Shown: one piece after another, positions 1 through 13,086 of the stretch
Layout of the letters: every line of letters starts with the position of its first letter
How positions within the stretch are numbered: position 1 is the first letter of the stretch
The notes under the pieces: generated by a model
The model's input: only the letters and a program-made list of their open reading frames with translations
What the model was told of the DNA's origin: nothing
Databases searched by the model: none
DNA from: Schistosoma haematobium
Taxonomy: Eukaryota > Platyhelminthes > Trematoda > Strigeidida > Schistosomatidae
Length of the DNA stretch: 64,000 nucleotides
Direction: 5' to 3'
Assembly (NCBI RefSeq): GCF_000699445.3
Contig: NC_067195.1
Location: 61,727,591-61,791,590, forward strand
Translations under genes and position numbers: made by a program

Positions 1-985
1 GCAGCCCGGATGCAATCAAGGATGAGTTTTACCACCAACTAACAGTTCTACAGAAAGTTCATCAGACAGATATTGTAGTACTAGCCGGAGACTTGAATGC
101 TCAGGTCGGGCGTCTAGGCACAGAAGAGAGTCGTTTAGGTGGCCGATGGGGACTCGTTGGTTGCAGGACAGATAACGGGGACTGTCTACTGCAACTGTGC
201 ACAGACCACAACCTGTTTCTGGCTAGCACTAACTTCCGGCACAGTCATCGCCGATGTGCCACCTGGCGTCCTCCCTCTGCATCCCAGGCCTGGACTCAGA
301 TTGATCACATCGCGATCAGCTACCGCTGGCGTGGTTGTGTACAAGACTGCCGCTCCTTTTGGAGTGCCTATCTGGACTCTGACCATGCCTTGGTCGGCGC
401 CAATCTTACCTTACTTTTCAGTGGCCAACGAAGTGACCGCCACTAACGGATTGATGTTAGCAAGTTGGTTGCAACTTCTGTTGCAAGTAAGTATCGAACC
501 GAGCTAGTTTCTAGGCTAGCTACCATTCCACCGAAAAGTATAGATGAGCATTGTTTGCAGCTGCATGACGCCATGAAAGTGGCGAGTAAAGCCGCTTGCG
601 AAACGTACCGCTTATAGGCACGACTCCCTGGCTGGGGTCTGAGAGATGGTGCAACACAGTGGTTTGAAACGTGATCAGACATGACTCAGAATAGAAGCCA
701 GTGGCGATCCTGCTGTAACCTTCTTTTACTTTCTTCATAAAAATGATTGTATCTTCCTTAACTGAAAGACTTCGTCTGATTGTACCTTCCCATTTACCTC
801 ATTATTACTATTATTATTTTTATTAGTATTACACTACCTTACACTAATCTATTCGGTATTGTTCTTTTTCTACGCTCCTTACTTTTTTTCTCTTCGAATT
901 CTCATTGTTTTGTGTGGCGCGTATATATTTGGTGCCCTCTTGTACCAATCTTTATGTGTTCAAATAAATAAATAAATAGCAAACA
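1..985 (+). mobile_element. RTE-clade LINE (family A), internally deleted copy, 5' end outside the window
   Basis: Reading frames over 1-500 encode the apurinic-like endonuclease of a non-LTR retrotransposon. They contain [26 protein letters not shown] and the terminal catalytic SDHALV motif. The segment is almost identical to 32,200-32,825 in this window. At 619-621 the sequence jumps to what corresponds to 34,680 of that copy, so about 1.86 kb covering the whole reverse transcriptase is missing. The remaining 3' end carries the same 3' untranslated region and tail, ending in repeated AAAT units near 965-978. Frameshifts and the deletion make it non-coding. Inference: a relatively recent insertion that lost its centre. 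Confidence 0.85.
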
Positions 986-1009
986 AATCCTGTGTGAAAT
1001 CGTCCGGCA

Positions 1010-3300
1010 AGCCCCTTGCTTAAGATTCTAAAATCTCGTACGATTGATGTGTTCTGTCTTCGAAACACACATGAAAGATCCTAGTGTAGTCATTTACTTG
1101 ACTTCATCTAGCCAAAGTGGGGAGCCGACGAGACACATCCTCCGTCTGTCTGGCGATCCGATGGACGGACGGGGGTAGACATGGCACTAAGTATGGTGGA
1201 AGAACAACTTTTAGAATGGATCTCCGTTAACAGTTGCTTATGTGCTGGTCGGATTAATGGCCCCCTAAGAGCTCTTCATTCCTGCCTACGCTTCCATCGA
1301 CTGCAGCACGGATGAAGTGAAGAATGGATGCTACACAATGAAGAGCGAAAATAAATGAGGTCTAAATTTATCAAAAGTCTAAGGAGCGATCGCAAACAGT
1401 AGTGGACGACGAAAACAAAACAGATGGAAAAAGCAACGGCTATAGGTAACCGCAATTAAGAATTCAAGTGTGAGATAATCTCGGAAAAAGTCTGCATTCT
1501 TATCTGCTCTCAATCCAGACGTTTGGGACGATGAATGTAGCACTTTAAGCAGCAGTTCAGCTGCTCTACAGCTAACCTCCATATCCAAATAGCCTGAATG
1601 TAACATTGAAGTAGGCCTCCGACTCTAATTGAAGTTCATAAAGCTATAGCTGATCTGAAACAAGGAAAAGCAGCTGGTCCAAATGGATCAACTCTAGAGA
1701 TCTTTAATGATGGCGAGCTAGATTTAGCGATTAAGTTGATTGAACTTTTAGCTAAAATCTGGGAGTTGAATGTAATCGTATATAACTGGTCGCCATCACT
1801 GATCGTTCCAATATATAAGAAAGGATCAAAATCATCCTTTGATGACCATATAGGATTTAGTTTGATTAACACAGCATCTAAAATACTATTAGGCCCGTGA
1901 ACTGCAAACACGAGAAAATCAGGCTGGCTTCAGACCTAGTCGCAGCTGCATCGACCTTATATTCACTATTCGTCAGATTTAAGAACACAGACATGCTTAT
2001 CGGAGTCTCACAATCGTGAGCAGCATTCAACTCGGTAGACCGAGTGGTTCTGTCTGAGTGTCCGTCATTGAAAGGTGTACCTCAGAAGTACATGAACCTT
2101 GTGAAGGCTCTTTACCCGAACACCACCAGTCGAGTCAGAGCTAAAGCTGAATGTCATCTGATTTCGCATCCTCAAATGGTGTCTGAAAACGATGTCCATT
2201 ATTTCCATTTCTGTTCGATTTCATCATAGGCCTACTGCTGGAAATAACGTTCTCGCCGACTGAATTTTCGGGAATTGATCTCCCACGAAGAGGCCATCAG
2301 GATGTTTGAGATGCGTTTCTCCCCCTCTAAATACAGATTGATACTTCAGGACGGACTTGTGTCAACATTTAAAATAAGGATGTGAAGTGGTCGAACGTGC
2401 CGACAGCTTCACCTGTGTTGGGAATCTGGTCAGCCCTAATGGGTTGGTCTCTGAAGAAATCTCTGCACGGATTCGAAAAGCTCATTTGGCTTTTGTCAAC
2501 TTACGTCACCTATGGCGAAGGCAAGTTATCCGTTTACCAATTAAGGGACGAACATACGGCACAGCAGTTTGTTCTGTTTTACCTCAACCTTGCGAAACGT
2601 GGTCATTAAGAGTAAAGGATACTCGTACGTTACTAGTATTTGATCACAGATGTCTTAGAAATATCGCTCGCATCTGCTGGGATTACCGGGTAAGTAATAT
2701 TGAGGTTAGACACATGGTATTAGGGAATGATGGTAAATCAGTTGATGAGGTCGTGAATGTACATTATCTGAGATGGTTGGGCCGCGTATTACGCATGGCA
2801 AACTACCGATTACGACGGTGCGCAATGCTTACCAATGTTGGAGACAGATGGAAGAAAGTTAGGGACGGCCAGACCAAAACGTGGCATCAGTCCATAAATT
2901 CACTAACTTCCGGTGTGAGCCAATGTTGATAGATATAGACTACTTGGTTGGGGTCCGCGCAACTATCGTAACCGATGGTTGGAGACTCTGGGTGACATGG
3001 CTTAGAATCGATCACAATGGCGTAGGTGTATACACTCTTTTTCTTCACTTAGACTGCGAGAATAAAATTGCTTTACATCCTTCTTTCTACCAACTAATTC
3101 TTTCTTCTCGTGCTATATCCTTATGCACAATCTTTTTTATATTTTAGTACCATTGAAGTAAATTTCTATGAATTTGGTGTTTATCTTATTGTGCTAATGA
3201 GGTATGGCAACTTGGACCGATGAGTATATGTGCCTGGTTCTACGTTGTAGCTGACTGACCAAGTCTTTTATGTATCTCCTAATAATCACTGATTAGCAAA
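1010..3300 (+). mobile_element. Degenerate RTE-clade LINE (family B)
   Basis: A second, more diverged RTE follows directly. Scattered frames are collinear with the endonuclease/reverse transcriptase ORF. They include an endonuclease piece near 1,170-1,260 (compare EQLLEWISVNS), an RT thumb/finger piece at 1,640-1,900 (AAGPNGSTLEIF, WSPSLIVPIYKKGSK), GVPQKYMNLVKALYPNTTSR at 2,069-2,128, and a C-terminal part at 2,387-2,930 (HRCLRNIARICWDYRVSN, WLGRVLRMANYRLRR). Many stops and frameshifts interrupt it. The family B fragment at 49.26-49.76 kb matches its 5' end around 1,014-1,060. No product is expected. Confidence 0.8.
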
Positions 3301-3589
3301 TAAAACATCAATGTCAGCATTTACTTGCATCTCTCTCTTATAGTCTTGATAGTAACATTTGATTTAAAATGCCGATTGACGGCAAAGTTAGCGCTTACAC
3401 AAACATAATATATCACAATATGTATATTGGTAGTGTCTGGTGACCTTATATAATTCAGATTAATTCAGATATATGAAATATTTTCAAATATTTTTGTTGC
3501 CAATCATAAGAATGTGTATTGGAATGATCGTAATAGTTTAACAAGTTATCTCTACTTCTTTTATGATCGAGTACATAGGTAAGGTCGAC

Positions 3590-3875
3590 CAATATACTTT
3601 ATTACATAATAACAAAGTTCTTTCAACAAATGTGAAAACTATACGTTCCATACTTCATTTGCAAATCCTCCATCAGTTGTCTTAAACTTCATTTTTCCTT
3701 CATCGCCATAACAATTTCTCTTCGTTCCCGTTCTCTTCGATTCGATCTTCCCAACCTTCCGATGCCAATCATCCCATTTCCGATTGGTGTTAGATACTAC
3801 TTAAGTCGACATAAGCAGCATACACTGCACTACTAACATTCCCTTTTCTGCAAATAGAATATTCAATTATTTCCT
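3590..3875. repeat. Dispersed repeat, related to 56,440-56,700
   Basis: The stretch ends in a block resembling 56,600-56,670 (shared TTCCGAYTGGTGTTA and CATAAGCAGCATACAC-like strings, with a common CT-rich lead). The two copies are in the same orientation and moderately diverged. No coding potential is visible. The family is not identified. Confidence 0.45.
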
Positions 3876-4031
3876 AAAACATTTTATGCCACTACATATT
3901 ACCTAGATCTTTGTTTTACATAGATTAAAAAATTCCAGGTAAAGTAACAAGCGTATTATACTGTCAACAACATTTCCTCTGTCTATGTATAATTTTAAAA
4001 AGAAGAATCTATTATTGTAAATGAGACTAAC

Positions 4032-4421
4032 CAGTTCAAATCCTTTTAAACCTTTTTCTCTAGCAATTGAGTTCATTCTCTCCAAGATAAATTCACGTAT
4101 TTCCTTATTGGTGCATAATTCAGCATCGGTTATTTCCTCCAGTAATTCTCTATCTTTCATGTTCTCACACTTTTTTTCAATAGGTGATGAAATTGTTTTT
4201 GATAATTTGCTAATAATGTCTACTGCTTCCTTGCGTAATCTTCTAAAGTTTGGTTTAACCACTGCTACTGCATAAGGTTTCAGTGAATGACCTTCAACGT
4301 ACACATGTTGTATTAGATTACAGAATAAGTAGGTTTGCTCTACTTTCTCTGGTGCTACATATTCTCCTTGTGATAATTTAAATATATTTTTCGTTCGATC
4401 CACAATTTTTAATGCTCCATT
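4032..4421 (-). CDS. ACSL: ACSL exon 15: C-terminal subdomain
   Basis: These 130 codons begin [20 protein letters not shown] and continue [17 protein letters not shown], the ACSL C-terminal lid with the conserved Asp-Arg hinge. The exon ends EKGLKGFEL before GTTAGT. The remaining C-terminal residues are not found between 1 and 4,031, so the terminal exon should lie outside the window, with the RTE pair inside the last intron. Confidence 0.9.
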
Positions 4422-7400
4422 CTATGAGAAACATGAAATCAATTTACAATAAAGAAGATACAGAAATTGTGTCAGGATTCTGAAAATGCAGATTTAAGAG
4501 GTATTATGTAGAAAAAACCTGTTGGGAATAAATAATGGGTTGATATATTCGAATACAATCTTGACATTTTACTGAATGATTAGTAAAAATTTACAAACAG
4601 TAGGTAATTTCTATCTAGAAAGATACAACTTATCCTATTCTTATTTAGAAACTGGGAAAATACCATGTTTAGTACAACACTGAATATCTCAGCCTAAATT
4701 TCGTACTAAGCATTGGTGAAGAGTTCCATAAAAATACTAGAAAACTATAAGTTGTTTTTCAATCTACTGCCAATCATTTCCCTAGAATGTTATGCTGAAA
4801 TAATGTGAACAATTTATTCTTACACTAAATGAATGACTTCTAGCATCATAGTTTTCATCAAAAGTCTAACAAAAATATACGGATCCTTACAGTCATCTAA
4901 AAAATTATTAGTTAAAATAATTAATCGACTATCTAATACGTATAAAATAAATTTTACCTTACATTGTTAGTACCGAAGCAGATCGAATAAGTATTACTTA
5001 AATTGAATAAACCATGTATATGTAAATACAATAACCCCGTTATTCATGTCGTCAGGTTTTCCGATTCTTTAATTAGTTTTCATAGCTGGTGAATATTATG
5101 TGTTTAGATAATGGAGAATATTTGTAACCCAGGGTGAGGATGTTGGAGAAGTTGAACTCTCTTAGCTTAGAGAACTCAATAACTTCGATAAGTGTTCAAG
5201 ATACGCTTGCTGTTTTTAATGATAGCTATCATTATTACTGATGGATAAATATATGAATTTTATGTGAAGGTATAAAACAAAAGAAATTCAGTTGCAATTG
5301 GTTAATGTTCTTAAAACTAACCATATTTACCACAGTTAGACTGTGATAATTAAACACTCATGGAAAACGGTGAACTGAAGTAATGCTGTTGTCAAGAGAT
5401 AGTTAAAATAGAATTCTCTAAAATCTACCAATTCACTTTTATTTTAACATTTATGCATAGAGTGAGCTTAAAATGTTATGATTGTTAAAAACAAAATTTC
5501 AAATAGATATTGGATATTCACGACCACATAGTTTTTAAGTTAAAGCATTCCGTCAATGAATTATTTGTCTATGTATTGGTTGGGGTTCTGAACGGAATGC
5601 TAAAGTATCAATGTGTAAAGGTATTAGGAATGATAAAAGTTCTCTAGGTTAACACGTTTTCTAAATCTCGAAACGTGTGAAATATATTCGGTTTCAGAAG
5701 AACACAAACACAAATATAGGTGACTCTTAACAGTTCACGGTTTCCATGCTTAATTTTTATGTAGTTTACTAAAATGATTGAAGATGTGAGTTCAATTATG
5801 TCTTAGACCAATGACTTTCCGATAGAACAAATATTGATTTAATTTACTAATACTTTGGAATTATTATTGACTTTAATTAGAAAGAACTTACTTTTAACCA
5901 AACTCCAACGTCTCCCGTGTGAACAAAGCCCTCTGAATCAAGGACTTCTTCCGTTTTTTCTTGATTTTTATAATAACCAAGCATATTAGATTTACTACGA
6001 ATGCATATCTGAAGCGAAACAAGTTAAGTTTTGTGTATATAGATGTTCAGTAGGAGTAATTACAAGGTTACATAAAAGTTTTAGTACGGTTCATAAAATC
6101 CTATGTGTCACAAAATTATAACCCTGTTTACGTAATTTCATTAATATGACAATTGGGTTATGTTCAAACATTTTATTGACTAGCTTTTCTTTTGATTTTT
6201 TTATTTTATTTTAGGTTACACAAAGCTATTTTTAAGTAATCTTCAAAACTGAATGAATATTTTGCTTCTTCATGGTATGTGAGGTGTCACTGGAAAAGTA
6301 TTAAAATTCGCCACTTAAATGTTTCACTTTTGATAGGCAGTAAACATTAATGTTAAACAGAATTTAGCAAACCAGACACCTTGAGTACTTTACCATAACT
6401 TCAACACAAACAATGATGTAATTATTCATAACATAATTACTTTTCCAGAAATAATTTGTCTCACTTAGATTAAACTTTCATTGATTGTGGATAACTTAAG
6501 TGACGTGACTGTTTTACATACACCAAAATATTTAGCCCGTGTCTCCATGAATTATCCTATAATGCGGATCATTAGTTAAGTTGGAAAATAAATTTGTTAT
6601 GGTAAACAACACATCATCTATCTGAGTTGAAAACTACACTTTGTTTCTACTCACAACATATTTCACTACTCGTAACTACTACTTTGCTGTTGTTTATTAT
6701 AAGAGTATACGATATTAAGATCCTATTGCAACCTAGGATGCATTTGACAGAAATACTCAGACTTTTTGCTAAACGATCTCTATCATCTCGAATTATTTGA
6801 CATCTCTCTAGATGAACGAGCTATGTGCAGACCTTCTTATCAAAATAAATGACTACTTTCGGCAGAGAGAATATTAATGATGACACCATAAACTGAGGTC
6901 TCTTAGGACATTATTTTATTGCTTACCTCTTAATTGTCAAGCAGCTATCACCTTGCTCATTCAGAATACCTTAAAAGCCAAGATCTGTTGTATGTATATT
7001 CTGTAAGTGTTATTTAAAAACCTATCGGTTTCTCTCATGAACTTTTAAAATTTTACGAATGCTTAGTGAATGTATGATTTGATAGCTTCCTGTACATATG
7101 AGCATCTGTTTCACCGGTTATTAATTTGAGTTCGTAGTCATTCACCTCAACCACTTACGGATAGATATATCATGATGAGAAATATCCTGTGATTAGAACA
7201 TACTTAGCATAATGTATAAATGTTTCCACGGGTTACTAAGACTCAGGTGACAAAGTTAACTCAGATCTCGTCAAATTGATATTTAATTATTAGAATGTTT
7301 TATTATTTATTAAGATGCATATTTACTAGATTACAGTTAAACTTGAAAACTTTTGTTTTCTTTGTGTACATAAACATATTTGAATTGACAAGAGCATGAC

Positions 7401-10400
7401 GTATAAAGCGATTCTCAAAAATGCACGGTTTTTTAGTAATGAAAATTCGTTTTTACAGTTACTTATACTTTATCTATTTATAAAAAATCAGAGGAAAACG
7501 ACTTGTTTTTACTTTTTCTAATATATGAATAATTAAACTTGACTTCCTTCTTTCTCTAAACTTATAAATGTTTTAATTATTTCGAATAAAATAAACTTAT
7601 GTCATGTTTTTACTTCCCGTATTTTATGTATTTTGACCTAGTAGTGAGTAGCCAGTGTCAATGACTAATTTTCAACTTTACAATATTCTTTATTTAATCC
7701 TTATAATCGGTCTGTTATTCTCATATCTGTGAGAAACAAAACTCAACAACTTGATGGTTACTTGGTTTCCTATATAACCGTTTGGATCATCTCATCGTCA
7801 CTAAGACTTTAATCACTATTTGTTATTATGTGCTTTCCGAGGGGATTGCCTCGACGTATCTTATATCTTTGATTCCATTGCTGGTAAAAATTTAAATTTA
7901 CTTATTTTTGCTTAGATTTTAAGGTGAAAATTTAATTTCAAATCATAAAGTACCTGAAAGATTCTTGTACATTATGATGCTTTCAATAACAAATTTTTTT
8001 ATTCGAGTGAGATAAAATAGGTGAAATCAAAACATTTCGTTTTAATTATACTCAGTTATCATGTAATTTTACTTGTGTAAGTTTTATCAGTTTGAAAGTA
8101 GTGACTAAAACTATCAAATTAATTAATTATGAAGTTGATGATGATGCAAATCTAAGAATGTACATAAGTACCTCGGTATATTACAGAGTTATGTTTCCAT
8201 TCTTATCCACTGAATCATATTTCACTTTGATATTATGCAATAATAGCCGATAGTAGGGTGTGGTAGGATTTCATTCCATTCAAAACTTATAAACTGAGTA
8301 AATATTAACCTTAGTAAATGTTGTAACGGGTGACTGCAGGTTAGATGGAGCAGAGTTTTATTGATCGATTACAGTGACACGTAAAACACGTAAGGACGAC
8401 CTAGAGTCCCGATTGGTCCCGCTTCCCTGTCTAGCCCAGCCAGTTGAGTCTAGAACGCAAGTCACAGCCTCTGAGTTATGAATCATTATATTTCAAACAT
8501 ACTCTGTTTATATACTAACCAAACAGACCACATCGTACCATAAAAATAGAAAACGACATTTGTACAATATTTAACGAATGAAATAAATAATGGCCAATAG
8601 GAAATGTCCATTTAACGTCCAAGGACATCATTAGACTTAACGTGATAATGATTGGTATATTCCTCAGCATACCTAGCAGTAAATATTTAACTCCTAATTA
8701 GAATCCCAAAAAAATAAATCCCTTAAAGTTGATCATCAAGATTTTGAATGACGAAATATACCAAAAATAATCAAGATGTTCTCTGCTATCGAAATAATTT
8801 AATATGTATCAAAATAGATCTCCATGCTGTTTCCAGTTCATGTTAAACGCTAGTTTTGTAGGATACAGAAATATTACTGATATTTGTGGTCTCAAAAGTA
8901 ATTATTCATTATTCATTTTAGGTGATAATAAATGAATAAATAAACCAAGTAAGGAAGTTGAACATATGACTTTTAGTTGATAGGTTTAAACAAAATAATC
9001 GTAAATTATAAAATTCCTTTTTTTTTTCGTAAAATAGCTATCTATTAAAATTCTCAGCGAAACGGACCTGCCATTGGTTTGAAACTATTATAGTTCATGG
9101 TTATTAATTAGCATACAAAAATCTTTAATGAAATATAACAGAAAGTTACCTCTCCCATTTGATCTTTGGATACGAATATACCCATTTCCGGAACATCTAT
9201 TAGTTTAATTTGCACACCAGGGGAAATAGCTCCAACATGGTAAGCATCAACATCTTCAAACATTGTACTACATACTAAGCCAAGTGTTTCTGTCGATCCG
9301 TATGCTTCACTAACCTAGCCAATGTTCAAAGATTGCTATTAAAATGGTAAAGAATGTCATTATTCTAAAAAGGAATGATGTTCATAATGTTTTGTATATA
9401 CTGTATCAACTCATGTTTGTATTCCTGCGTAAAATCGTACTCCCCTTAGTTAAAAAACTTTTAATAGAATTAATGATAAAATTGGGATCTAAAGAATCTC
9501 CAGAATCGAAAAATTATATTCACACAGTATTCAGCAATGATCTTAGATTACGTATATTTTCATAAAGTACTGACTGAAGTTTACTACAGCCAACGGTATT
9601 GCGTGTTTTGGTTTGTCTATTATCAAGAGACAATGGTCCCCACTGAGGTAGAATCTTGAGTCTACAAAATCCTTGATTTATTTAATGAGATTTTACATGG
9701 ATGATAGAAAGTACTTTAATTTTATCCTTGTATACGTTGAAATCGAAAAACGTGATTAAAGTAACGACTTTGGGAATCTTATCCTAGTCCTAAACTGGAT
9801 TATTTAACAATGCCCCTAGTTATTTTGGTCTTTTCAGTTGCATGTACCTAGAACATTGTGAGTTCTATCTTTTTATTAGTCTACATCTATATCATCTTTG
9901 GTCTGAGTACTGGATGCGTGATGGAATTAGTTACACAAACTTTTAATAAAATAACTAATACCTTTGGTTTAAGTTGTGAGACACTGAAGGTAATTTATGA
10001 AATAAATGAATCCACACCATTCTGTTATGACTGTCATTAACAGTTGTCAAACGGTCAATTCTCTGAATGGATTTGATTCATCGTAAATATAATCTTACAT
10101 AATATTTTATCGGGATCTTATTGATTTGAGCAAATATTACTACATAGTCTCTTGATTGGCACCTGGTGAACATTCTTTGGTCCTATTTAAACAATGGAAA
10201 TTCTCAGTACTAATTAAAATAAGTGTTGGTTCTGTGTGAACAAGTAGATCAGAAACGAATTCTTATACGAAAAATATTTCAAATATTAGACTTACAGGAC
10301 AACTCAAAACAGCTCTAATAAAGCAAAGAACATCTCTATCTATTGGAGAGCTACCTGAAATAATAGCTCTTACTCGACCACCCAGTAGTTCACGAAATTC

Positions 10401-13026
10401 TCGAAAAAATAGGAAATCTATTATTCCATTCCTTCGATATATTCCACTACAACAAGTAATTATTATAAAAGTTATTTTAATGTAAAATTGAGAAATATTC
10501 ACGACAAAATCTCATTTCAATTGAAACAAATAGAATGCTAACTTAAATATTCATTTCTCCATTTCTTTTGTTTAGTTTGAATGATAAACACAAAACGGAT
10601 CATATTCACACACATTAATATATGTATTCATACTAGTTACCCTTTTGAACTTTTCATAACTACTTACTGTTTCTGTTCTTCCATTCTCTTGTTTATTTCG
10701 TATTGACATACTTTCCGAATTATTGGTTTAGAATGCACTTTTTTGGAAAAATTCATATATAATCGAACAAGCAATCTTGGAACAGAACAAAAAAACGTTG
10801 GCTTAAAATCTCTAAAATCATCAAATAATGACTCAATACCATCAGTGAGAAAACCGATTCGACCACCAGAAAACATGGCCAATATCTAATTGAAAGAATA
10901 GGCAATGAAATGAAACTTAGTACCAAATTACTTGTGAGATTAAGTCACTTGAAATAAAGTTAAACAGTTAAAAGCAAGTTAATAGTAGCTCTTTTTTTAA
11001 AAAAAAATTACTGCTGGAGGACGAAGAATATTAATCTATAACTAAAATACCTGGATTAAAAAGCAGATTTCATTATGGATAATTTTTGCATCTGGTACAT
11101 ATATATCATTTGCACAAGCCGTGTAACCTTATCTATGATGATTTAACAAATAAAGTAGTCTATTAAAAACAGAAAGAGAATTATTTAATATAAAGTGTCG
11201 AAAGGGGGTTATGTAAAGCTCAACTAGTTAAAAAAGAAATAATAAGATGAAGTCAGCTATATAAAAGATAAATTGTTGTTGAAGAGAGCATGAACGAAGA
11301 TTGGAGCAGCACCAATCTCCAATCCTGATCTCTTCAAGATAATAAAGGGGACTATGTGTAACAAATTGTTCTCTTGACGAGAGTCATGGTAAAATGAGAG
11401 TCTGAACGTGTCGCTTTTGAACACAGAGCTCAAGTTTGAAACGATCAATCTTTTTTCTTAAAAAGTTCGTTAGTCGTTTTTTCAAAGTTTATGCTAGAGT
11501 ATCTTCCTTGAACTCAATATTCATGAAGAATTTTAATGTGAACTGCAGTTGATCTTCCAGATTGGTTTTTTTTTCAAGTTTCTTTCAGTGGATCTTAACT
11601 GATAGTTGTTTTAATGACTATTTCTGGAGCTTGATTAGTTCCTCGTTTATTATGTATTCGGAGCATCAGTGCTTAGCTCTCTGTGAGAAATATTGGATTA
11701 GATTTCTCTTACTATTTAATGAAACACCCGCACTACTCTTGCTCTGTCAAAAAATACTTTCCAACGATGAAGACATGACAAAAAAATTAACTAACTTAGT
11801 AGCAAAGCTGTTTGCTTACTGAAAAACAATAGATATTTTATTGATGATTTGAAAACAAGTTATTTGGTACTTATATTTAAAAATCCACCAGTCATGAACG
11901 TTGAGTACTACTTTGAAAGGTTAACTCCAATAAAATCACCATACATTTTAAACTTTCGTATTAGATTCTCTTTTAAATGACTCATAATATCACATAACTA
12001 TTATGCAGCTAAAGACGTGTTCAGATTAAATGTTGAGTGGAATGAATCTCACTTTCGATCATTTTTTAAATTAAATACTGAACACATAAATAGTATTCAG
12101 TGGGACCGCTAGGATGAGTAAATGAAAATTATAGTCCAATCTTAATCCCGAATAAAGGAGGGTTGGAGATGAGGTTAGCGAACTCCGTAGAAAACGACCA
12201 TGCTAAAAAAATGTTGGCCAGAATAAACAATCTAAACGATTAAGACTCTACTCTGTGAGTTGAAAGGTTCTCATTCAGAAATATTATGACGTCTCATGGC
12301 GAAGGCCGAAACTTTTCAGTAGTCACGAGATTGATTTACCTTCTGACAACCAGAGCAACAATTAATATAGGTTCATGAAATGTCCGGACAATGTGGGAGA
12401 CCTGGGAGGCTAGTCAAATAACTACGGAAATGAGGATATATAACTTGGAGGTGCTCGAAATAAGTGAAATCCATTGGACCCAAACTGGACAGAAAAGATT
12501 AACTTTGGAGTGGTGCTGTTGTACTCTGTTCATCAAGAAGAAAATGCCTCCAGCACACAAGGAGTTGCACTGATGCTATCCAAAGATGCACGAGAAACAC
12601 TAATGGGATGGAAATCTCATGGATCCATGATTATCAAAACATACTTCAAAACGAAGAAAAAATGATCACAATATACGTTATCTAGTACTGTTTACCTACC
12701 AACGATAGCAGCGAAGACGATAAAGTTCGGTCTCATGAGAAGCTGTAGTCAATCGTAAAGAAATTCTCAGGAAAGGACATTGTAGTGGCTTAGCTTCGAG
12801 ATAATTCATTAGGATTCTTATATCAGTCACTGATAACCCTTATTCAAGAAATCTCAACCGTTTATGAATTCAGAATACAACACGAAGGGCTGACTACAGT
12901 TTATTGTTGGATAGCGCGGATAAAAAAGCTACAAGCACACCAAGTGAACTTGAGCATGAAAGCTAATATGTTCAAGCAAGAGAATGTAGGGGGAAATTCA
13001 GAGTCGAATCAATCAGTAGGATTCAA

Positions 13027-13086
<60 letters not shown>

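Noticed and set aside
4021..4275. Plus-strand ORF over the ACSL C-terminal exon
   Set aside because: It is the shadow of the minus-strand exon, which matches ACSL with good splice sites.
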